Positions 1 through 10,354 of a stretch of DNA of 64,000 nucleotides are shown in pieces. The position numbers and the translations under genes are program-made. Below the pieces are notes generated by a model. That model worked only from the letters and a program-made list of their open reading frames with translations, was not told the DNA's origin and did not search any database. Source of the stretch: Symbiopectobacterium purcellii (GTDB lineage: Bacteria; Pseudomonadota; Gammaproteobacteria; Enterobacterales; Enterobacteriaceae); the NCBI RefSeq assembly GCF_019797845.1, contig NZ_CP081864.1, forward strand, positions 1,736,001 to 1,800,000. Reading direction: 5' to 3'. Each line of letters starts with the position of its first letter. The stretch's first letter is position 1.

Positions 1-596
1 GAGTCGCGTGGTTTAATGCCAGCGGAGAAGGGGCGATGTCAGGGCTTTCACCCGCGAATAGCGTATGTGCGCGAACGTGATTCAACAATAATATAAAGCA
101 AATTATTTGTTTTAATTGTAAACGGTGTTCTCTCTGCTGACAAGCGTCGTAGGAGGGCGCTATATTTTTGATATTCGACGCGAGGGGTATTTTTTTAACC
201 GTTTTATCTACGGTGCTTGGTGCTTTCTTATTGCACCGTTTTGCATTTTCTTTCATTTTACTTTGATGATAATGACCGATGCGCATTCTATGTTGATCTA
301 TGCTTATTACCATTGTGGGTGATCTCCTTTTTTGGATCAGTAATAGAGATAGGTGACCGGTGGAAAAATAAGTAAAGTAAGGGATAGTCTGAAGTGTGAC
401 GAAATGATCATAGCGTTTAGGTGAAAAGAAAAAAAAACATTTCCGCTTTTTCCTCGAGCGAATAGGCGTTGGTGATTACTGTTGCGAACCTTATGATGTC
501 TTTTGGAAATAATCCGTAATGAAACTGTTAGCGCGGTGGTATATCACAGATGAATCGCCTATCATGGCAGCTGGTTAACCACTTTATGTCCTACCC
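1..596. other. intergenic region upstream of dosC, no convincing gene
   Basis: This AT-rich stretch holds no ORF with a ribosome-binding site or recognisable protein. A 65-codon GTG-initiated ORF at 125-322 has no Shine-Dalgarno and a composition typical of translated AT-rich DNA. The promoter of the downstream cyclase gene must lie here, but I could not pick a clear -35/-10 pair. Confidence 0.5.
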
Positions 597-2003
597 ATGA
601 CTATTTCTGTTAAAAATGATTATCATATCGAGCCATTATTAAGCGAATGGCGCACCTTGGTTGAAATCACACAACCGGAAGCCCATGCTCTGTTGCACTC
701 TCTGAGTGATGATGAAGTCCGCTATCTGGTAGACCGCTTTTATGATTACATGCTCAACGACGAACATGCGCATCGCTATCTCAATACCCGCCAGGTCACA
801 GAGCAGTTAAGTATCAGCATGTTTCACTGGTTGCGCAGCGTGTTGGGCAGTGCTCAACAGGATTTGGCTGCTCTACTTGCCCAACAGCACCATGTGGGTG
901 TTGGGCACGCGCGTATTGGTCTCCCCATCGATTTGGTAGCACGCGGTGCCCGCAAATTAAAAAATGATCTTTATCCGCTATTAACGAATAAAGGGGAGCA
1001 CTCTCCGTTTGTAATCAACAGCGCACTTTGTTTTAGCGGGTTGGCAATGGATACCGCTCTGGAAGCGATGACCATCGCCTATTCCCCCACCTATAAAAAT
1101 GCCATGCGCGATCAGGAGCGATACCGCGTATTGAGCGTGTACGATGATGTTAGCGTTGAGCGGGAGCGGCAATTAGGGGCACTGATGAACTGGGAAAACC
1201 AGTTTATCTATCATGTGGCGACAGAGTTGCCGCTGGCCGATATTTCGCTCTTGGGGCGTTCAGAATTTGGATTATGGTTTTCACACAAGGGAAAACACCT
1301 GTTTGGTTTCCCCGACCTGTTGCGTGAAACGGATACCCTGATCGACAAGGTTGACCGTGAAATAGGCGCAGCTGCGCCAGCGGCGATCGCTCAGGCGGAG
1401 GCGCGCATGCGGCTGTTACGCAATGTGCGGCAGCTCACCGGACAAATTACGCTGATTATCACTTCCATGTTTGACGAACTGGTCAAGTTTGAAAACGGCA
1501 AGGATCCTCTGACAAACCTGTTAAACCGACGTTTTATTCCGACCATCATGCGTCGGGAAATTGCTCTGGCGACCAGTACCAGAAAACCCTTTACGCTAGT
1601 GATGATGGATGTGGACCATTTCAAACAGGTTAACGATCGCTACGGCCACGATACGGGTGATGCGACGCTGAAAAGTATTTCAGCCATGATCTACGATCAC
1701 GTTCGCAGCAGTGATTACGTTTTCCGCTATGGTGGTGAAGAATTCATGGTGCTGTTGGTGGAAACGTCGTTACATCAGGCTAACGTTATCGTCGATACGC
1801 TGCGTGAAAAGGTGGCGGCTACGGCGATCAGCGCCTTCGGCAGCCAATCGTTTTCCGTTACTCTCAGCATCGGGGTGGCAGAGTTTGATTATCACCCAGA
1901 TTACCAACGACTGATCGACAACGCCGATGCGGCGCTCTACCAGGCTAAAAGCAGCGGCCGCAATCGGGTCGAATTACACGGACGAGATCCTATTTATTCA
2001 TAA
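597..2003 (+). CDS. dosC: globin-coupled heme-sensor diguanylate cyclase (DosC/YddV type)
   Basis: Cytoplasmic enzyme that condenses two GTP into cyclic di-GMP, with activity set by O2 bound to an N-terminal globin heme. Residues 1 to about 155 are the sensor globin; the HARIG motif gives H104 as likely proximal heme ligand. A linker or middle domain covers about 160-300 and a GGDEF domain about 300-468. The active site is GGEEF at 379-383, and RSSD at 370-373 is the product-inhibition I-site, five residues upstream as usual. Length (468) and motifs match E. coli DosC (460), which has GGDEF. In E. coli dosC is followed by the phosphodiesterase gene dosP; here no dosP follows and the gene runs convergently into a YceK-like lipoprotein gene with a 10-bp overlap. 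The ATG has only a weak Shine-Dalgarno. Confidence 0.93.
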   Translation: MTISVKNDYHIEPLLSEWRTLVEITQPEAHALLHSLSDDEVRYLVDRFYDYMLNDEHAHRYLNTRQVTEQLSISMFHWLRSVLGSAQQDLAALLAQQHHVGVGHARIGLPIDLVARGARKLKNDLYPLLTNKGEHSPFVINSALCFSGLAMDTALEAMTIAYSPTYKNAMRDQERYRVLSVYDDVSVERERQLGALMNWENQFIYHVATELPLADISLLGRSEFGLWFSHKGKHLFGFPDLLRETDTLIDKVDREIGAAAPAAIAQAEARMRLLRNVRQLTGQITLIITSMFDELVKFENGKDPLTNLLNRRFIPTIMRREIALATSTRKPFTLVMMDVDHFKQVNDRYGHDTGDATLKSISAMIYDHVRSSDYVFRYGGEEFMVLLVETSLHQANVIVDTLREKVAATAISAFGSQSFSVTLSIGVAEFDYHPDYQRLIDNADAALYQAKSSGRNRVELHGRDPIYS

Positions 2004-2224
2004 GGGCCGTGTTTCATGTCTATGGGCAGCAATATTGTATCGGCTAGCATTGAGAGCGGCTGATCGATAATCACCAGATATTTCCACCAGCGATCTTTTA
2101 GCAGCCACTGAACGCCGGGATAATACTGGTGACCCTGGCCTTGCCCTTTGACCGTTCGACTGATGATACTGCCGCAGCCAGAAAGCTGGCTGGTGATGAT
2201 CAAAGCAATCAGGAATCGTTTCAC
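1994..2224 (-). CDS. YceK/DUF1375-family lipoprotein
   Basis: A 76-residue lipoprotein. I chose the GTG at 2224 because it begins a classic lipoprotein signal (KRF, hydrophobic stretch, lipobox LSGC at about residues 14-17); the longer ORF upstream adds a meaningless N-terminus. The mature part (GSIISRT, GQG, YYPGVQW, DTLLLPID-like, HGPYE end) follows the YceK/YidQ pattern closely. The role of the family is unknown. It converges with the dosC-type gene, with stops overlapping by 10 bp. Confidence 0.82.
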   Translation of the reverse strand: MKRFLIALIITSQLSGCGSIISRTVKGQGQGHQYYPGVQWLLKDRWWKYLVIIDQPLSMLADTILLPIDMKHGPYE

Positions 2225-2325
2225 GGGATAAACTCGATTAGCCACTGAGTGGTGAGAGTGTGGTGAGATACAGTCTACCTGATAATCATCGCGATGTGCG
2301 GTATTGGCCCACAGCCAACAAAAGA

Positions 2326-3342
2326 TCAATGAAGCTGACGTCTGCGTTGCTTTTTTTCTTCATACATCACGGTGTCTGCCGCTCTCAGGGCTTCATCCGG
2401 TGTGCTCAGGGCCGGGTTGATCGCTATCGCACCAATACTGGCTCCTGCGTAGTCTATGTGACATCCCTCAAGCGCATAGTCCCCAATCAACAAAGGGGTC
2501 AAGCGTGCTTTGAAGGTCTGCGCGGCTTCCTTTGCATTTTCATGAATATACGGGCCTGTTGTTGCAACGATGAACTCATCGCCGCCGATTCGTCCCAGCA
2601 TGTCTTCTACGCGTATCCCTTGCCTGAGTCGTAGACCGACCGCACACAGAAAGTCATCACCCGCCTCATGGCCGTAGCGATCGTTAATCAGCTTAAACCC
2701 ATCCAAATCGATGAAGGCGATGACGACAAAGCGATTACTGCCGAGCGCATGTGAAAACAATTGAGGTAATTGCTTGAACACCGCTCGTCGATTGGGCAAT
2801 TGGGTCAACTCGTCGGTGTAGGAAAATGCGGTCAGCGCCGCGTTGGCTTCCTGTAGTTGGCAGAGTAGCTGCTCTTTCTGGATATACTGCGCTATCAGCT
2901 CGGCAAACAGCTGTAATATTTGTTCGCTGCGGCCGTCCAGTTTCTGTTTTTCACCGCTGACCGCACACAGCGTACCGTATAACGATCCGTCGTCCAGGCG
3001 TACCGGTGTGGTGACGTAGGTGGTGATACCCAGTTGTTTCGCTGCTTGAGAATCGACCCAATGGCTGGGCACATCGTCAATCACACAGCGGTCTTCCGAT
3101 AATGCACGCCGACACAGCGTGTCCTCCCAGGGAACGGAGAGTCCCTCGGGGATCTGCATTTTTTTGCTATTACGGGAGAACAGCACGTGCTGCACATTTT
3201 TATCGGATTCAATATGCGTGAGGTAGGTGGATTCCATATTGGTTACAAGTTAAAGCATTTCAAGTAGTTGCCTGACCAGTCCTTCCAGCGATTTTTCAGC
3301 CACCAGCACGGATGAAATCCGCGCAATCAGTGTTTCCTGCAT
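2326..3342 (-). pseudogene. GAF-GGDEF diguanylate cyclase interrupted by an in-frame TAA
   Basis: The natural start is the ATG at 3342, preceded by a strong purine-rich site (GGGGAAGGGG). From there the frame reads METs through VAEKSLEGLVRQLLEML, then TAA at 3252-3250 (codon 31), then LVTNMESTYLTHIE and a normal GAF domain in the same frame. GAF covers about 10-160 and GGDEF about 170-338. The catalytic site is GGDEF at 253-257 with RVED as I-site five residues before it. One substitution (Gln or Glu codon to TAA) explains the break. An internal ATG at 3237 could restart a 303-residue protein lacking the first GAF helix, but no ribosome-binding site precedes it. If intact it would make cyclic di-GMP in response to a GAF ligand or redox cue. 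Confidence 0.85.
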
Positions 3343-3568
3343 AACCCCTTCCCCCGTAACGCCTCTGCTCTACTCACGTTAATAACGTTGTTTATATAAC
3401 TATTATATCTGAGACAAGGAGACATGATATTGGAATCGTCTTTACTTCCTTGCTCTTGTTGGATGAGGTCAACACCCAGGCAGACCCCATGACTGTCAAA
3501 CGATGAAGGCGGTGAGTTGAAATGAGACGTGGAGCCCCAATGGCGTTGATTGCCGGGCGTTTTCGCTT

Positions 3569-4018
3569 TTATTCAGTCCACTTCAGGCCAGAATCCGTGG
3601 TCTCAATATTTTCGGTATCACACTCTGAACCATCGGTGTAATTGCAGGTGCCCACCATCAGAAGAGAGACGGAAGGATGGGTACCACAGGATTTTCCGTA
3701 AGCTTCATTGGATAATGTTCGTGATTCGTTGGGTTGAATGGGCTTATTGAAACTAAAATGCGCGGCATCACACCTGAATTTTCCTTGTCCATTTTTAACG
3801 AAAATATAGGCTTCAAATCGCTTCAGCGGGCTGCTCTGCAGGTTTTTTACGGTATAGCTGCAAGCGCAACCCCCTTCAGTATCCTTGAGTTTTCCCTCAG
3901 TGATGACCAACATTTTGGTTGCAGATTGTTCTGCCGCTGGCGTTGCCGTTTCTGCGGCATTAACCCAAGCAGACGCCGCTAAACTTAACGTAAATAGAGC
4001 CAGTAGAATGCGTTTCAT
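3569..4018 (-). CDS. secreted Cys-rich protein of unknown function
   Basis: A 149-residue protein with a clear Sec signal peptide (MKR, leucine-rich core, cleavage probably after VNA near residue 21), so periplasmic or secreted. The mature part has six cysteines (a CAC pair, then FRCD, KSCG, GTCN, SECD), which suggests three disulfides, and alternating hydrophobic residues typical of a beta-sandwich. I do not recognise the family. It stands alone between the broken cyclase and the DUF1471 gene, and I see no operon partner. Confidence 0.7.
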   Translation of the reverse strand: MKRILLALFTLSLAASAWVNAAETATPAAEQSATKMLVITEGKLKDTEGGCACSYTVKNLQSSPLKRFEAYIFVKNGQGKFRCDAAHFSFNKPIQPNESRTLSNEAYGKSCGTHPSVSLLMVGTCNYTDGSECDTENIETTDSGLKWTE

Positions 4019-4369
4019 TATATCTTCCCTGTTGAAATGATTAGACTTTATGTCCAGGTAATTATATGAAAATACGCAGTAATATTAAATTTATAAAAGC
4101 AGCAAGGCGCTGATATGGCTTTTTATTCCGTTAGTTTTTTATTGCTGAGGGTGTTGTGCTTTTGTGAGGGGAGATAGGTTTTAATGAGCGGATGATGCGC
4201 TGTCATTCAGTATGTAGGGCTGATGCGCAAGGCCTTGTTGTTTGATTCAATTTATTTGAATTATTATAACAATTTTCTCTGATATTCACTCCTGAACGAT
4301 GGCGCTATGATTCATCACATCAAAGGCAAATAGCCTTTACATCAAACATCGAACAGAAGGATTTATATC
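4019..4369. other. divergent intergenic region with a short palindrome
   Basis: Divergent promoter region for the Cys-rich secreted protein (left) and the DUF1471 gene (right). It is AT-rich. An inverted repeat ATTCAA-TTTAT-TTGAAT lies at 4245-4261, next to TTATAAC, which could be the -10 of the DUF1471 promoter; the palindrome would then sit in operator position. No regulator can be named. Confidence 0.4.
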
Positions 4370-4597
4370 ATGAACATTATCAAAAAATTTGCCGCAGTTG
4401 TTGCTCTTGGTCTGGTTTCTTTCGGTAGCTTTGCTGCGCAAGACATGGGTACTGTGCAAGTGAGCGGCGCAGAAACGCTGAGCGCATTTGAAGCGCAGGT
4501 AGCGGCAAAAGCGGAAGCAGCAGGTGCATCTTCCTACAAGATTGTGTCTGTAGCCGGTAACGATCAACTGCGTGGTACCGCAATCCTGTACAAATGA
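4370..4597 (+). CDS. DUF1471 (YdgH/BhsA/McbA-like) periplasmic stress protein
   Basis: A 75-residue precursor with a signal peptide (MNIIKK, hydrophobic core, SFA-AQ cleavage near residue 22) and a mature domain of about 50 residues. The mature part has the DUF1471 pattern: [11 protein letters not shown], a helix [15 protein letters not shown], and a final GTAILYK strand. Family members (BhsA, McbA, YhcN) are small periplasmic proteins linked to stress, envelope permeability and biofilm; their mechanism is unclear. A good ribosome-binding site (AGAAGGA) precedes the ATG and a strong terminator follows, so it is a single-gene unit. Confidence 0.88.
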   Translation: MNIIKKFAAVVALGLVSFGSFAAQDMGTVQVSGAETLSAFEAQVAAKAEAAGASSYKIVSVAGNDQLRGTAILYK

Positions 4598-4625
4598 TTT
4601 CCGGATTGCTGATGGGCCTGCGAGA

Positions 4626-4650
4626 AAGGGGAGCGAAAGCTCCCTTTTTT
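4626..4650 (+). terminator. Rho-independent terminator of the DUF1471 gene
   Basis: Perfect stem GGGAGC-GAAA-GCTCCC (4629-4644) with a GNRA-type loop followed by six T residues. Confidence 0.85.
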
Positions 4651-4711
4651 GTGCGTGGAGGTTCAAGGCCCCTGTCAGGGATGTTGCTCCGCCACATTTC
4701 AGGCATAAAAA

Positions 4712-4733
4712 AACCAACCGTAAAAGGTTGGTT
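4712..4733 (-). terminator. terminator after tRNA-Pro
   Basis: Stem AACCAACC / GGTTGGTT with a 6-nt loop, flanked by A and T runs on both sides, so it can act in both directions. It lies just downstream of the minus-strand tRNA gene. Confidence 0.8.
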
Positions 4734-4748
4734 TTTTTTGGGATTATT

Positions 4749-4825
4749 TGGTCGGCACGAGAGGATTTGAACCTCCGACCCCTGACACCCCATGACAGTG
4801 CGCTACCAGGCTGCGCTACGTGCCG
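4749..4825 (-). tRNA. proL: tRNA-Pro(GGG)
   Basis: A 77-nt gene on the minus strand with encoded CCA. The acceptor stem CGGCACG/CGTGCCG, D arm, anticodon loop with GGG, and T arm GGAGGTTCAAATCCTCT all fit. The sequence is nearly that of E. coli proL, which also lies beside yejM. It decodes CCC/CCU proline codons. Confidence 0.95.
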
Positions 4826-4903
4826 ACGTTATGGGGCGCTATATTACCGTCTCCTGAGTCGATTGCAATAGCCAGCTGGCGCGATCGCTTTAGATTTAGG
4901 CAG

Positions 4904-6607
4904 TTAGTTGGCAATAAATCGCCTTTCGCTGGTTAGTACCTGTAACAGCAGCGGTAAACTCGGTTTTTCATCACGCAATTTTTCGCCGTCGCTGTTGTAG
5001 GCATCGTAGCTGCCATTGGCTTCCAATTGGATGATCTGCTGCGGCGTGGTGATCATCAACGCCCCGCGGTTGCCGTTCACTAGCCAGTTATTACGTCGCT
5101 GGGCTGAAAACAGGTCTTCGCCTTGCGCATAGTCTGTGGCGGACGTTTTGACATACAGTAAACGCTGCATAAGCGTGACCATAACGTCTTTTTGATCCGT
5201 CATTTTAATGATGGTTTGCGCCGGTGTTCCTGGCCAATGCACCACCAAGGGGATTTGCCACTGTGAGCGACGGTAGCGGCTGCCTTTCTCCTGTTCGCTG
5301 GATTTTGCCGTAATAACCACGACGGTATTATCCAGCTTGCCTTGGCTTTGCAACGTATTCAGTATTGCACTGATGCTTTGATCGGTAGCTTTAGCATCCG
5401 TCAGGGCGTGAGGGCCAGTGGTGCCCAGCTCAATATAAGAGAACCATGGCGATGTGGGTTGCGTAGCGGTTTCCAGCCACGTCTGCCACTGTTGCACGGT
5501 ATCCGCATCACGTTGAATTACCGGTACTGACAGCGAAAAATCTGACAGCAGTGCCTGACGATAAAGCGGGTTATCGAAGCCATTGCTTGAGAACAGGCCA
5601 AATTGATAGCCCTGTTGGTTCAGGGAACTCACCAATACTGATGGCGTACGTGCACTCAATACCCCATCCATATAGGTAGTCGAGATACCGTAAAACAGGT
5701 TAAACAGACTGCTTTGGGCATTCTGGCCCACATTGAAATGGTTGCTGAAGTGCACATTCTCTTCAGCAAAACGCATCAACTGGGGCATTCGGGTGAGCGG
5801 CAGTTGGTCTGCCACCACAATCAACAGATTGTAGCCGCTGCCTGCATCGCGGAACTGAATAGTGTTCAGCGGGTAATCCAGCGTAATTGCCTCAGGGTTG
5901 CCCTGTAGCGCAATGCGGCGCTCATACGCTTGTGCATCCAGCAGGCCGTGTTTTTCCAGAAATCGTCGTGCTGTCATCGGATAGGATAACGGCAATGTCG
6001 CGCGCTGCATGGTGATAGGGCGATAGAAGTTGGCATCGGCCCAGATATACATCATATGCGAGGCGAAAAACGCACTGATAAACACCGCGGCGACCGGCAT
6101 GCCAATACGGTGACGGTTCAGGCTACGCAGTTTTTGCCAGCACCAGGTGCCAAACAGCATCTCAACCATGAAAATCACGGGGATGCCGATAAACATCAGT
6201 TGCCAGTCACGGGCCAGGTCACTCTGCTCTGGATTGATCACCAGTTCCCAGACGGTGAGATTCAAGTGCAGATGGAAGCGGCTAAACACCTCCATATCCA
6301 GCAACAGCAGCGTCAGCCCTGCGGTCGCCAACGCCGCAGAAAGAAAACGTAGCAAACGCTGTGACATCACCACGAACGTCAACGGAAAGACAATCAGCAG
6401 GTAGACGGCAAAAACGATAAAACTAAAATGCCCCAGCCAACTGACAAGGGCATAGCTACGGCCAAGTAACGACGAGGGCCAATCCGCCACGAACAGATAG
6501 CGGCTGCCCACCCCCAGACTCAACAGGATATTAAATAGCGCGAACCAATGCCCCCAACTGATCATCTGGGAAACTTTTTCGCGATAGTTGTGACGGTTGC
6601 TTACCAT
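4904..6607 (-). CDS. yejM: inner-membrane LPS-sensing protein YejM (PbgA/LapC)
   Basis: A 567-residue inner-membrane protein. About five N-terminal membrane helices occupy residues 1 to about 190; a large periplasmic domain of alkaline phosphatase/sulfatase fold follows (about 240-567). In E. coli, YejM binds LPS at the periplasmic face and restrains LapB/FtsH degradation of LpxC, so matching LPS synthesis to need; the N-terminal part is essential. The C-terminus is about 20 residues shorter than in E. coli (586). It is transcribed with yejL (15-bp gap), the usual pair. Confidence 0.95.
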   Translation of the reverse strand: MVSNRHNYREKVSQMISWGHWFALFNILLSLGVGSRYLFVADWPSSLLGRSYALVSWLGHFSFIVFAVYLLIVFPLTFVVMSQRLLRFLSAALATAGLTLLLLDMEVFSRFHLHLNLTVWELVINPEQSDLARDWQLMFIGIPVIFMVEMLFGTWCWQKLRSLNRHRIGMPVAAVFISAFFASHMMYIWADANFYRPITMQRATLPLSYPMTARRFLEKHGLLDAQAYERRIALQGNPEAITLDYPLNTIQFRDAGSGYNLLIVVADQLPLTRMPQLMRFAEENVHFSNHFNVGQNAQSSLFNLFYGISTTYMDGVLSARTPSVLVSSLNQQGYQFGLFSSNGFDNPLYRQALLSDFSLSVPVIQRDADTVQQWQTWLETATQPTSPWFSYIELGTTGPHALTDAKATDQSISAILNTLQSQGKLDNTVVVITAKSSEQEKGSRYRRSQWQIPLVVHWPGTPAQTIIKMTDQKDVMVTLMQRLLYVKTSATDYAQGEDLFSAQRRNNWLVNGNRGALMITTPQQIIQLEANGSYDAYNSDGEKLRDEKPSLPLLLQVLTSERRFIAN

Positions 6608-6622
6608 AGCCTCTGGTCGGTG

Positions 6623-6850
6623 TTAGTGCGCGTTATGGGTGGTGATAGATGCCTGCAACGCATCAGCAAAAGAACGAGCCAATACCTGACGCTGCCCCGG
6701 TGCTACGCTGGTGTTGATAAGGTTGGTAACCATGTTGCCCAAAACCATCAAGGAGAGGTCAGTGGGGGCATGATGTTTTTCCAATACGCTTACCAATTCG
6801 GAAAGCACTTGTTCGACGAGTTCGTCACTGTAACGGGATAATTGTGCCAT
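6623..6850 (-). CDS. yejL: YejL, DUF1414 family protein
   Basis: A 75-residue acidic helical protein matching the YejL family ([10 protein letters not shown] start, [16 protein letters not shown] core). Function unknown. It is first in the yejLM unit and divergent from yejK. Confidence 0.93.
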   Translation of the reverse strand: MAQLSRYSDELVEQVLSELVSVLEKHHAPTDLSLMVLGNMVTNLINTSVAPGQRQVLARSFADALQASITTHNAH

Positions 6851-7016
6851 AAAAGGGCGATTCTCAAGCTGATAAAGGGGAATATCTTACCGTAACGACC
6901 TGACGTTTTCCGCAATTTTATCATTTTAGCGTCAACCGTTGGTGGGTGCAGGCTTTCTCTTGCAGGGGACCTGCGTTGGTGTTTGAATACGCTCCTTGCC
7001 AAAAGGAGAGTTTATC

Positions 7017-8024
7017 ATGAGTCTGGATATCGACCAGATTGCCTTGCATCAGCTTGTCAAACGCGATGAGCAAACGTTGGAGTTGGTGTTACGGGATTCG
7101 TTATTAGATGCCACCCCCGCCGTTGACGAGATGATGGCTGAGCTGCACCGCGTCTACAGTGCGAAAAACAAGGCCTACGGCGTGTTCGAGGAACAGAGCG
7201 AACTGGCCCAGGCACTGCGTGGCTGCCGTAAAGGGGAGGAGGATTTTCTCGGGTTTAGTCGCGCGGCTACCGCTCGGTTGCGTGATGAACTGGCGAAATA
7301 TCCCTTTGCGGAGGGCGGCATCGTGCTGTTCTGCCAATACCGCTATCTGGCGGTTGAGTATCTGTTGGTGGCGGTGTTGAACAGTTGCAGCAGCATGCGC
7401 GTCAATGAACAGCTGGATATCAGCAGCACGCACTATCTGGATATCCCCCATGCGGATATTGTGGCGCGTATCGATCTCACGGAGTGGGAGACCAATCCGG
7501 AATCTCAACGCTATCTAACCTTCCTGAAAGGGCGGGTAGGGCGCAAGGTCGCGGATTTCTTTATGGATTTCCTCGGCGCCAGCGCAGGGCTTGATACCAA
7601 GGCGCAGAATCGCGGCCTGTTGCAGGCGGTAGACGATTATTGCGCCGAGGCGCAGTTGGATAAAAACGAGCGTCAGCAATACCGTCAGCAGGTGTACAGC
7701 TATTGCAATGAGCAGTTGCAGGCTGGGGAAGAGATAGAGGTTGCGGCGTTGTCGCAGGAACTGCCGCCGCTGGGAGAGAAAACCTTCCATGCTTTTTCGC
7801 AAGAGCAGGACTATGAATTGGAAGAGAGTTTCCCTGCGGATCGTAGTACGCTACGCCAACTCACCAAGTTTGCTGGCAGTGGCGGAGGTTTAACGATCAA
7901 TTTTGATGCCTTGCTGCTGGGCGAGCGTATCTTCTGGGATCCGACGACTGACACGCTTACCATCAAAGGGACGCCGCCGAATTTGCGCGATCAGCTACAG
8001 CGCCGTTTGAGCAGCGGTGATTAA
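7017..8024 (+). CDS. yejK: nucleoid-associated protein YejK (NdpA)
   Basis: A 335-residue protein, the exact length of E. coli YejK. I place the start at 7017 ([13 protein letters not shown]), right after AAAAGGAGAG, rather than at an upstream ATG in the same frame. Family members associate with the nucleoid and bind DNA; E. coli YejK interacts with DNA topoisomerases. The gene is divergent from yejLM and closed by a strong terminator. Confidence 0.95.
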   Translation: MSLDIDQIALHQLVKRDEQTLELVLRDSLLDATPAVDEMMAELHRVYSAKNKAYGVFEEQSELAQALRGCRKGEEDFLGFSRAATARLRDELAKYPFAEGGIVLFCQYRYLAVEYLLVAVLNSCSSMRVNEQLDISSTHYLDIPHADIVARIDLTEWETNPESQRYLTFLKGRVGRKVADFFMDFLGASAGLDTKAQNRGLLQAVDDYCAEAQLDKNERQQYRQQVYSYCNEQLQAGEEIEVAALSQELPPLGEKTFHAFSQEQDYELEESFPADRSTLRQLTKFAGSGGGLTINFDALLLGERIFWDPTTDTLTIKGTPPNLRDQLQRRLSSGD

Positions 8025-8041
8025 TAAGCGACCTGAAAACG

Positions 8042-8067
8042 AAAAACGCCGCATAAGCGGCGTTTTT
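8042..8067. terminator. bidirectional terminator between yejK and rplY
   Basis: Stem ACGCCGC-ATAA-GCGGCGT flanked by A5 and T5, sitting between the convergent yejK and rplY genes. Confidence 0.85.
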
Positions 8068-8127
8068 CTTATCGACATTCTTGCTTGCTAGGAAAACACG
8101 CGGCGTCCCACAGGTTTCCCCAAACGA

Positions 8128-8412
8128 TTAAGCGCGAACGAAGTCGATGTGAGTCAGTTTCGGCTTGTAAGCGTGACGCTGAACAGCCTGAACTTTAACT
8201 TTTTCTTCTTTGCCATCGACAACCAGGGTCAGAACTTCACCGTAAAAACCTTCTTTAGCTTCCAGGTTTTTAACGCTGTCGTGATCCAGGGCGATAGATA
8301 CCGGCGCTTCCGCACCACCGTAAATGATGGCTGGGAATTTGCTGGCTGCGCGCAGGCGGCGGCTCGCACCCTTACCCTGCTCTTTACGTACTTCAACATT
8401 AATTGTGATCAT
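8128..8412 (-). CDS. rplY: 50S ribosomal protein L25
   Basis: A 94-residue L25 of the short enterobacterial type that binds the 5S rRNA loop E. It starts [19 protein letters not shown] and ends HIDFVRA. A single-gene unit converging on yejK. Confidence 0.97.
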   Translation of the reverse strand: MITINVEVRKEQGKGASRRLRAASKFPAIIYGGAEAPVSIALDHDSVKNLEAKEGFYGEVLTLVVDGKEEKVKVQAVQRHAYKPKLTHIDFVRA

Positions 8413-8584
8413 GATTTTCTCTACTTTAGAAAATACACCTGCTACAGGCGACCCAGCAACAGGTTAGGTTATTCGCAATGGAATGTGTTATTCACAATGG
8501 AACAGAGTGGCTTTTGCATGACAAAAGCGGGCTGCATTCTAACGGAATATCCGCGTGGCGGCAAATGAAACTGTGTTGGGGCCG

Positions 8585-10351
8585 CTAGCGCAATTCATTG
8601 GCGCGGCGAAAACGACCTTCATAATCAAACAGTTTTTCCCTCACTTGCCAAAAGCCCTGCCGCTGTTTGCCTTGGCGTCGCGCTATGACAAAGTCTGGCG
8701 CACGCAGGGCGGTCTGTTGGCGCAAGATATCTTGGGCGGATTGCCATGTCAGTGTCAGTCCTGGCGCACGCTGGTGCACCCGTAAAAACTGTTGAGTAAA
8801 TACGTGGCGCTGGGCAGGCGTATGCAGGCGAAAACGTTCGCTGACGTCCGCACCGTCTTCATCAACATAAGTGATCTTTAGCCACTCGCCTTTCTCATCC
8901 TGTCCGGTCGTCATCTGCATGCCACTACAGCGTAACACCAGGGCATCTTTCAACTTGAGTGCGGCTTTCAGCATGTCGTCAGGATCGACCATAATATGAT
9001 CGCATTGGTGACAACGACGCGCGGCAATGTCGTTTTCTGCGCCACATTCCGGGCATACTTTGAAGCGAAACCGGTAATCACACTGTACACGTACACCGCT
9101 GTCGTCTTCTTCATAGCCCTGGCAGCGGCGGCCATAGTGTTCGAGGATATCACCTTCCGCCGTGGTTTTTCCCCAAAACAGGTTGGCAAAACCGCACTGC
9201 GGGCAAAGCACCTGTACCGGCTGACTACCGCTGTGCGGTTTATGGCTGCCGACTTCCGGCATATACAAATCGTGGGGATTCCCGGCGTAATCCAGAATCA
9301 GGCAATCCGTTTTTCCCGGTGACAGGCGCAGGCCGCGTCCGACGATCTGCTGATACAGGCTGACGGATTCCGTTGGGCGCAGGATAGCGATGACGTCGAC
9401 GTGCGGCGCATCAAAGCCCGTCGTCAACACCGCCACATTAACCAGATAGTGCAACTGTTGCTGCTTAAAGGCGGCGATCAACGCATCACGCTCGGCGGCA
9501 GGAGTTTCTCCGCTGATAAAAGCGGCTTTTCCCCGCGGTAACAGACTGTGAATTTCTCGGACATGCTCCACGGTTGCCGCAAAGATCATCACACCGTTAC
9601 GTTCGGTGCCGTAGCTGACTATCTGATTAACAATCTGGGGCGTGACGCGCTGCTGTCGTCGTAATTCGCGGTTGAGATCCGCTTCGCTGAACAGGCCGTG
9701 AGGGTGTACGTTCAGACGGCTGAAATCATACTGCACCACCGGCATATCCAGGCGCTGTGGCGGCACCAGAAAGCCATGTTTGATCATGTAACGCAGCGGT
9801 AATTCATAGATACAGTCGTGAAACAGGCATTGAGCATCACCGCGTATCATGCCGTGATAGTGATACTGATATATCCAGCCTTTGCCCAGGCGATAGGGGG
9901 TTGCGGTAAGGCCGAGCAGGCGCAACGCAGGGTTTTGCGCGCGCAGGTGCGTAATGATTTGCTGATATTGGCTGTCATCATCATCGCTGATGCGATGGCA
10001 TTCATCGATAATCAGTAGCGAGAACTGGGTAAAGGCAGGCAGATTACGCGCCACGGATTGCACGCTGCCAAACACCACTTTGCCTTCGCTACGGCGCTGG
10101 TTTAGCCCGGCAGCAAAAATGTCGGCATTCAATCCCCAGGCGCAATATTTGGCGTGATTCTGTTCAACCAACTCTTTGACGTGCGCCAGCACCAACACAC
10201 GCCCTCGCGCTAACCGCGCCAGTTCGGCAATCACCAGACTTTTTCCTGCGCCAGTGGGCAGTACGATCAACGCAGGGTGTTGATGTTGCCGAAAATAGGC
10301 CAGCGTGGCGGAAACGGCTTCCTGTTGATAGGGGCGTAGGGTGAACGCCAT
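8585..10351 (-). CDS. radD: RadD (YejH) superfamily 2 DNA helicase-like ATPase
   Basis: A 588-residue SF2 ATPase. Walker A PTGAGKS is at 32-38, the DECH box at 116-119, and the QxxGRGLR motif VI in the second RecA lobe. The C-terminal part carries two zinc-ribbon-like Cys clusters (CPQCG and CPECG/CHQCD), as in E. coli RadD (586 residues). RadD works with RecA and SSB in recombinational repair and helps resolve recombination intermediates. It lies 3 bp downstream of a yecH-like gene on the same strand. Confidence 0.95.
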   Translation of the reverse strand: MAFTLRPYQQEAVSATLAYFRQHQHPALIVLPTGAGKSLVIAELARLARGRVLVLAHVKELVEQNHAKYCAWGLNADIFAAGLNQRRSEGKVVFGSVQSVARNLPAFTQFSLLIIDECHRISDDDDSQYQQIITHLRAQNPALRLLGLTATPYRLGKGWIYQYHYHGMIRGDAQCLFHDCIYELPLRYMIKHGFLVPPQRLDMPVVQYDFSRLNVHPHGLFSEADLNRELRRQQRVTPQIVNQIVSYGTERNGVMIFAATVEHVREIHSLLPRGKAAFISGETPAAERDALIAAFKQQQLHYLVNVAVLTTGFDAPHVDVIAILRPTESVSLYQQIVGRGLRLSPGKTDCLILDYAGNPHDLYMPEVGSHKPHSGSQPVQVLCPQCGFANLFWGKTTAEGDILEHYGRRCQGYEEDDSGVRVQCDYRFRFKVCPECGAENDIAARRCHQCDHIMVDPDDMLKAALKLKDALVLRCSGMQMTTGQDEKGEWLKITYVDEDGADVSERFRLHTPAQRHVFTQQFLRVHQRAPGLTLTWQSAQDILRQQTALRAPDFVIARRQGKQRQGFWQVREKLFDYEGRFRRANELR

Positions 10352-10354
10352 GGC

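Noticed and set aside
125..322. 65-codon ORF (GTG start) in the left intergenic region
   Set aside because: No ribosome-binding site, Phe/Tyr/Ile-rich composition as from AT-rich non-coding DNA, no family pattern.
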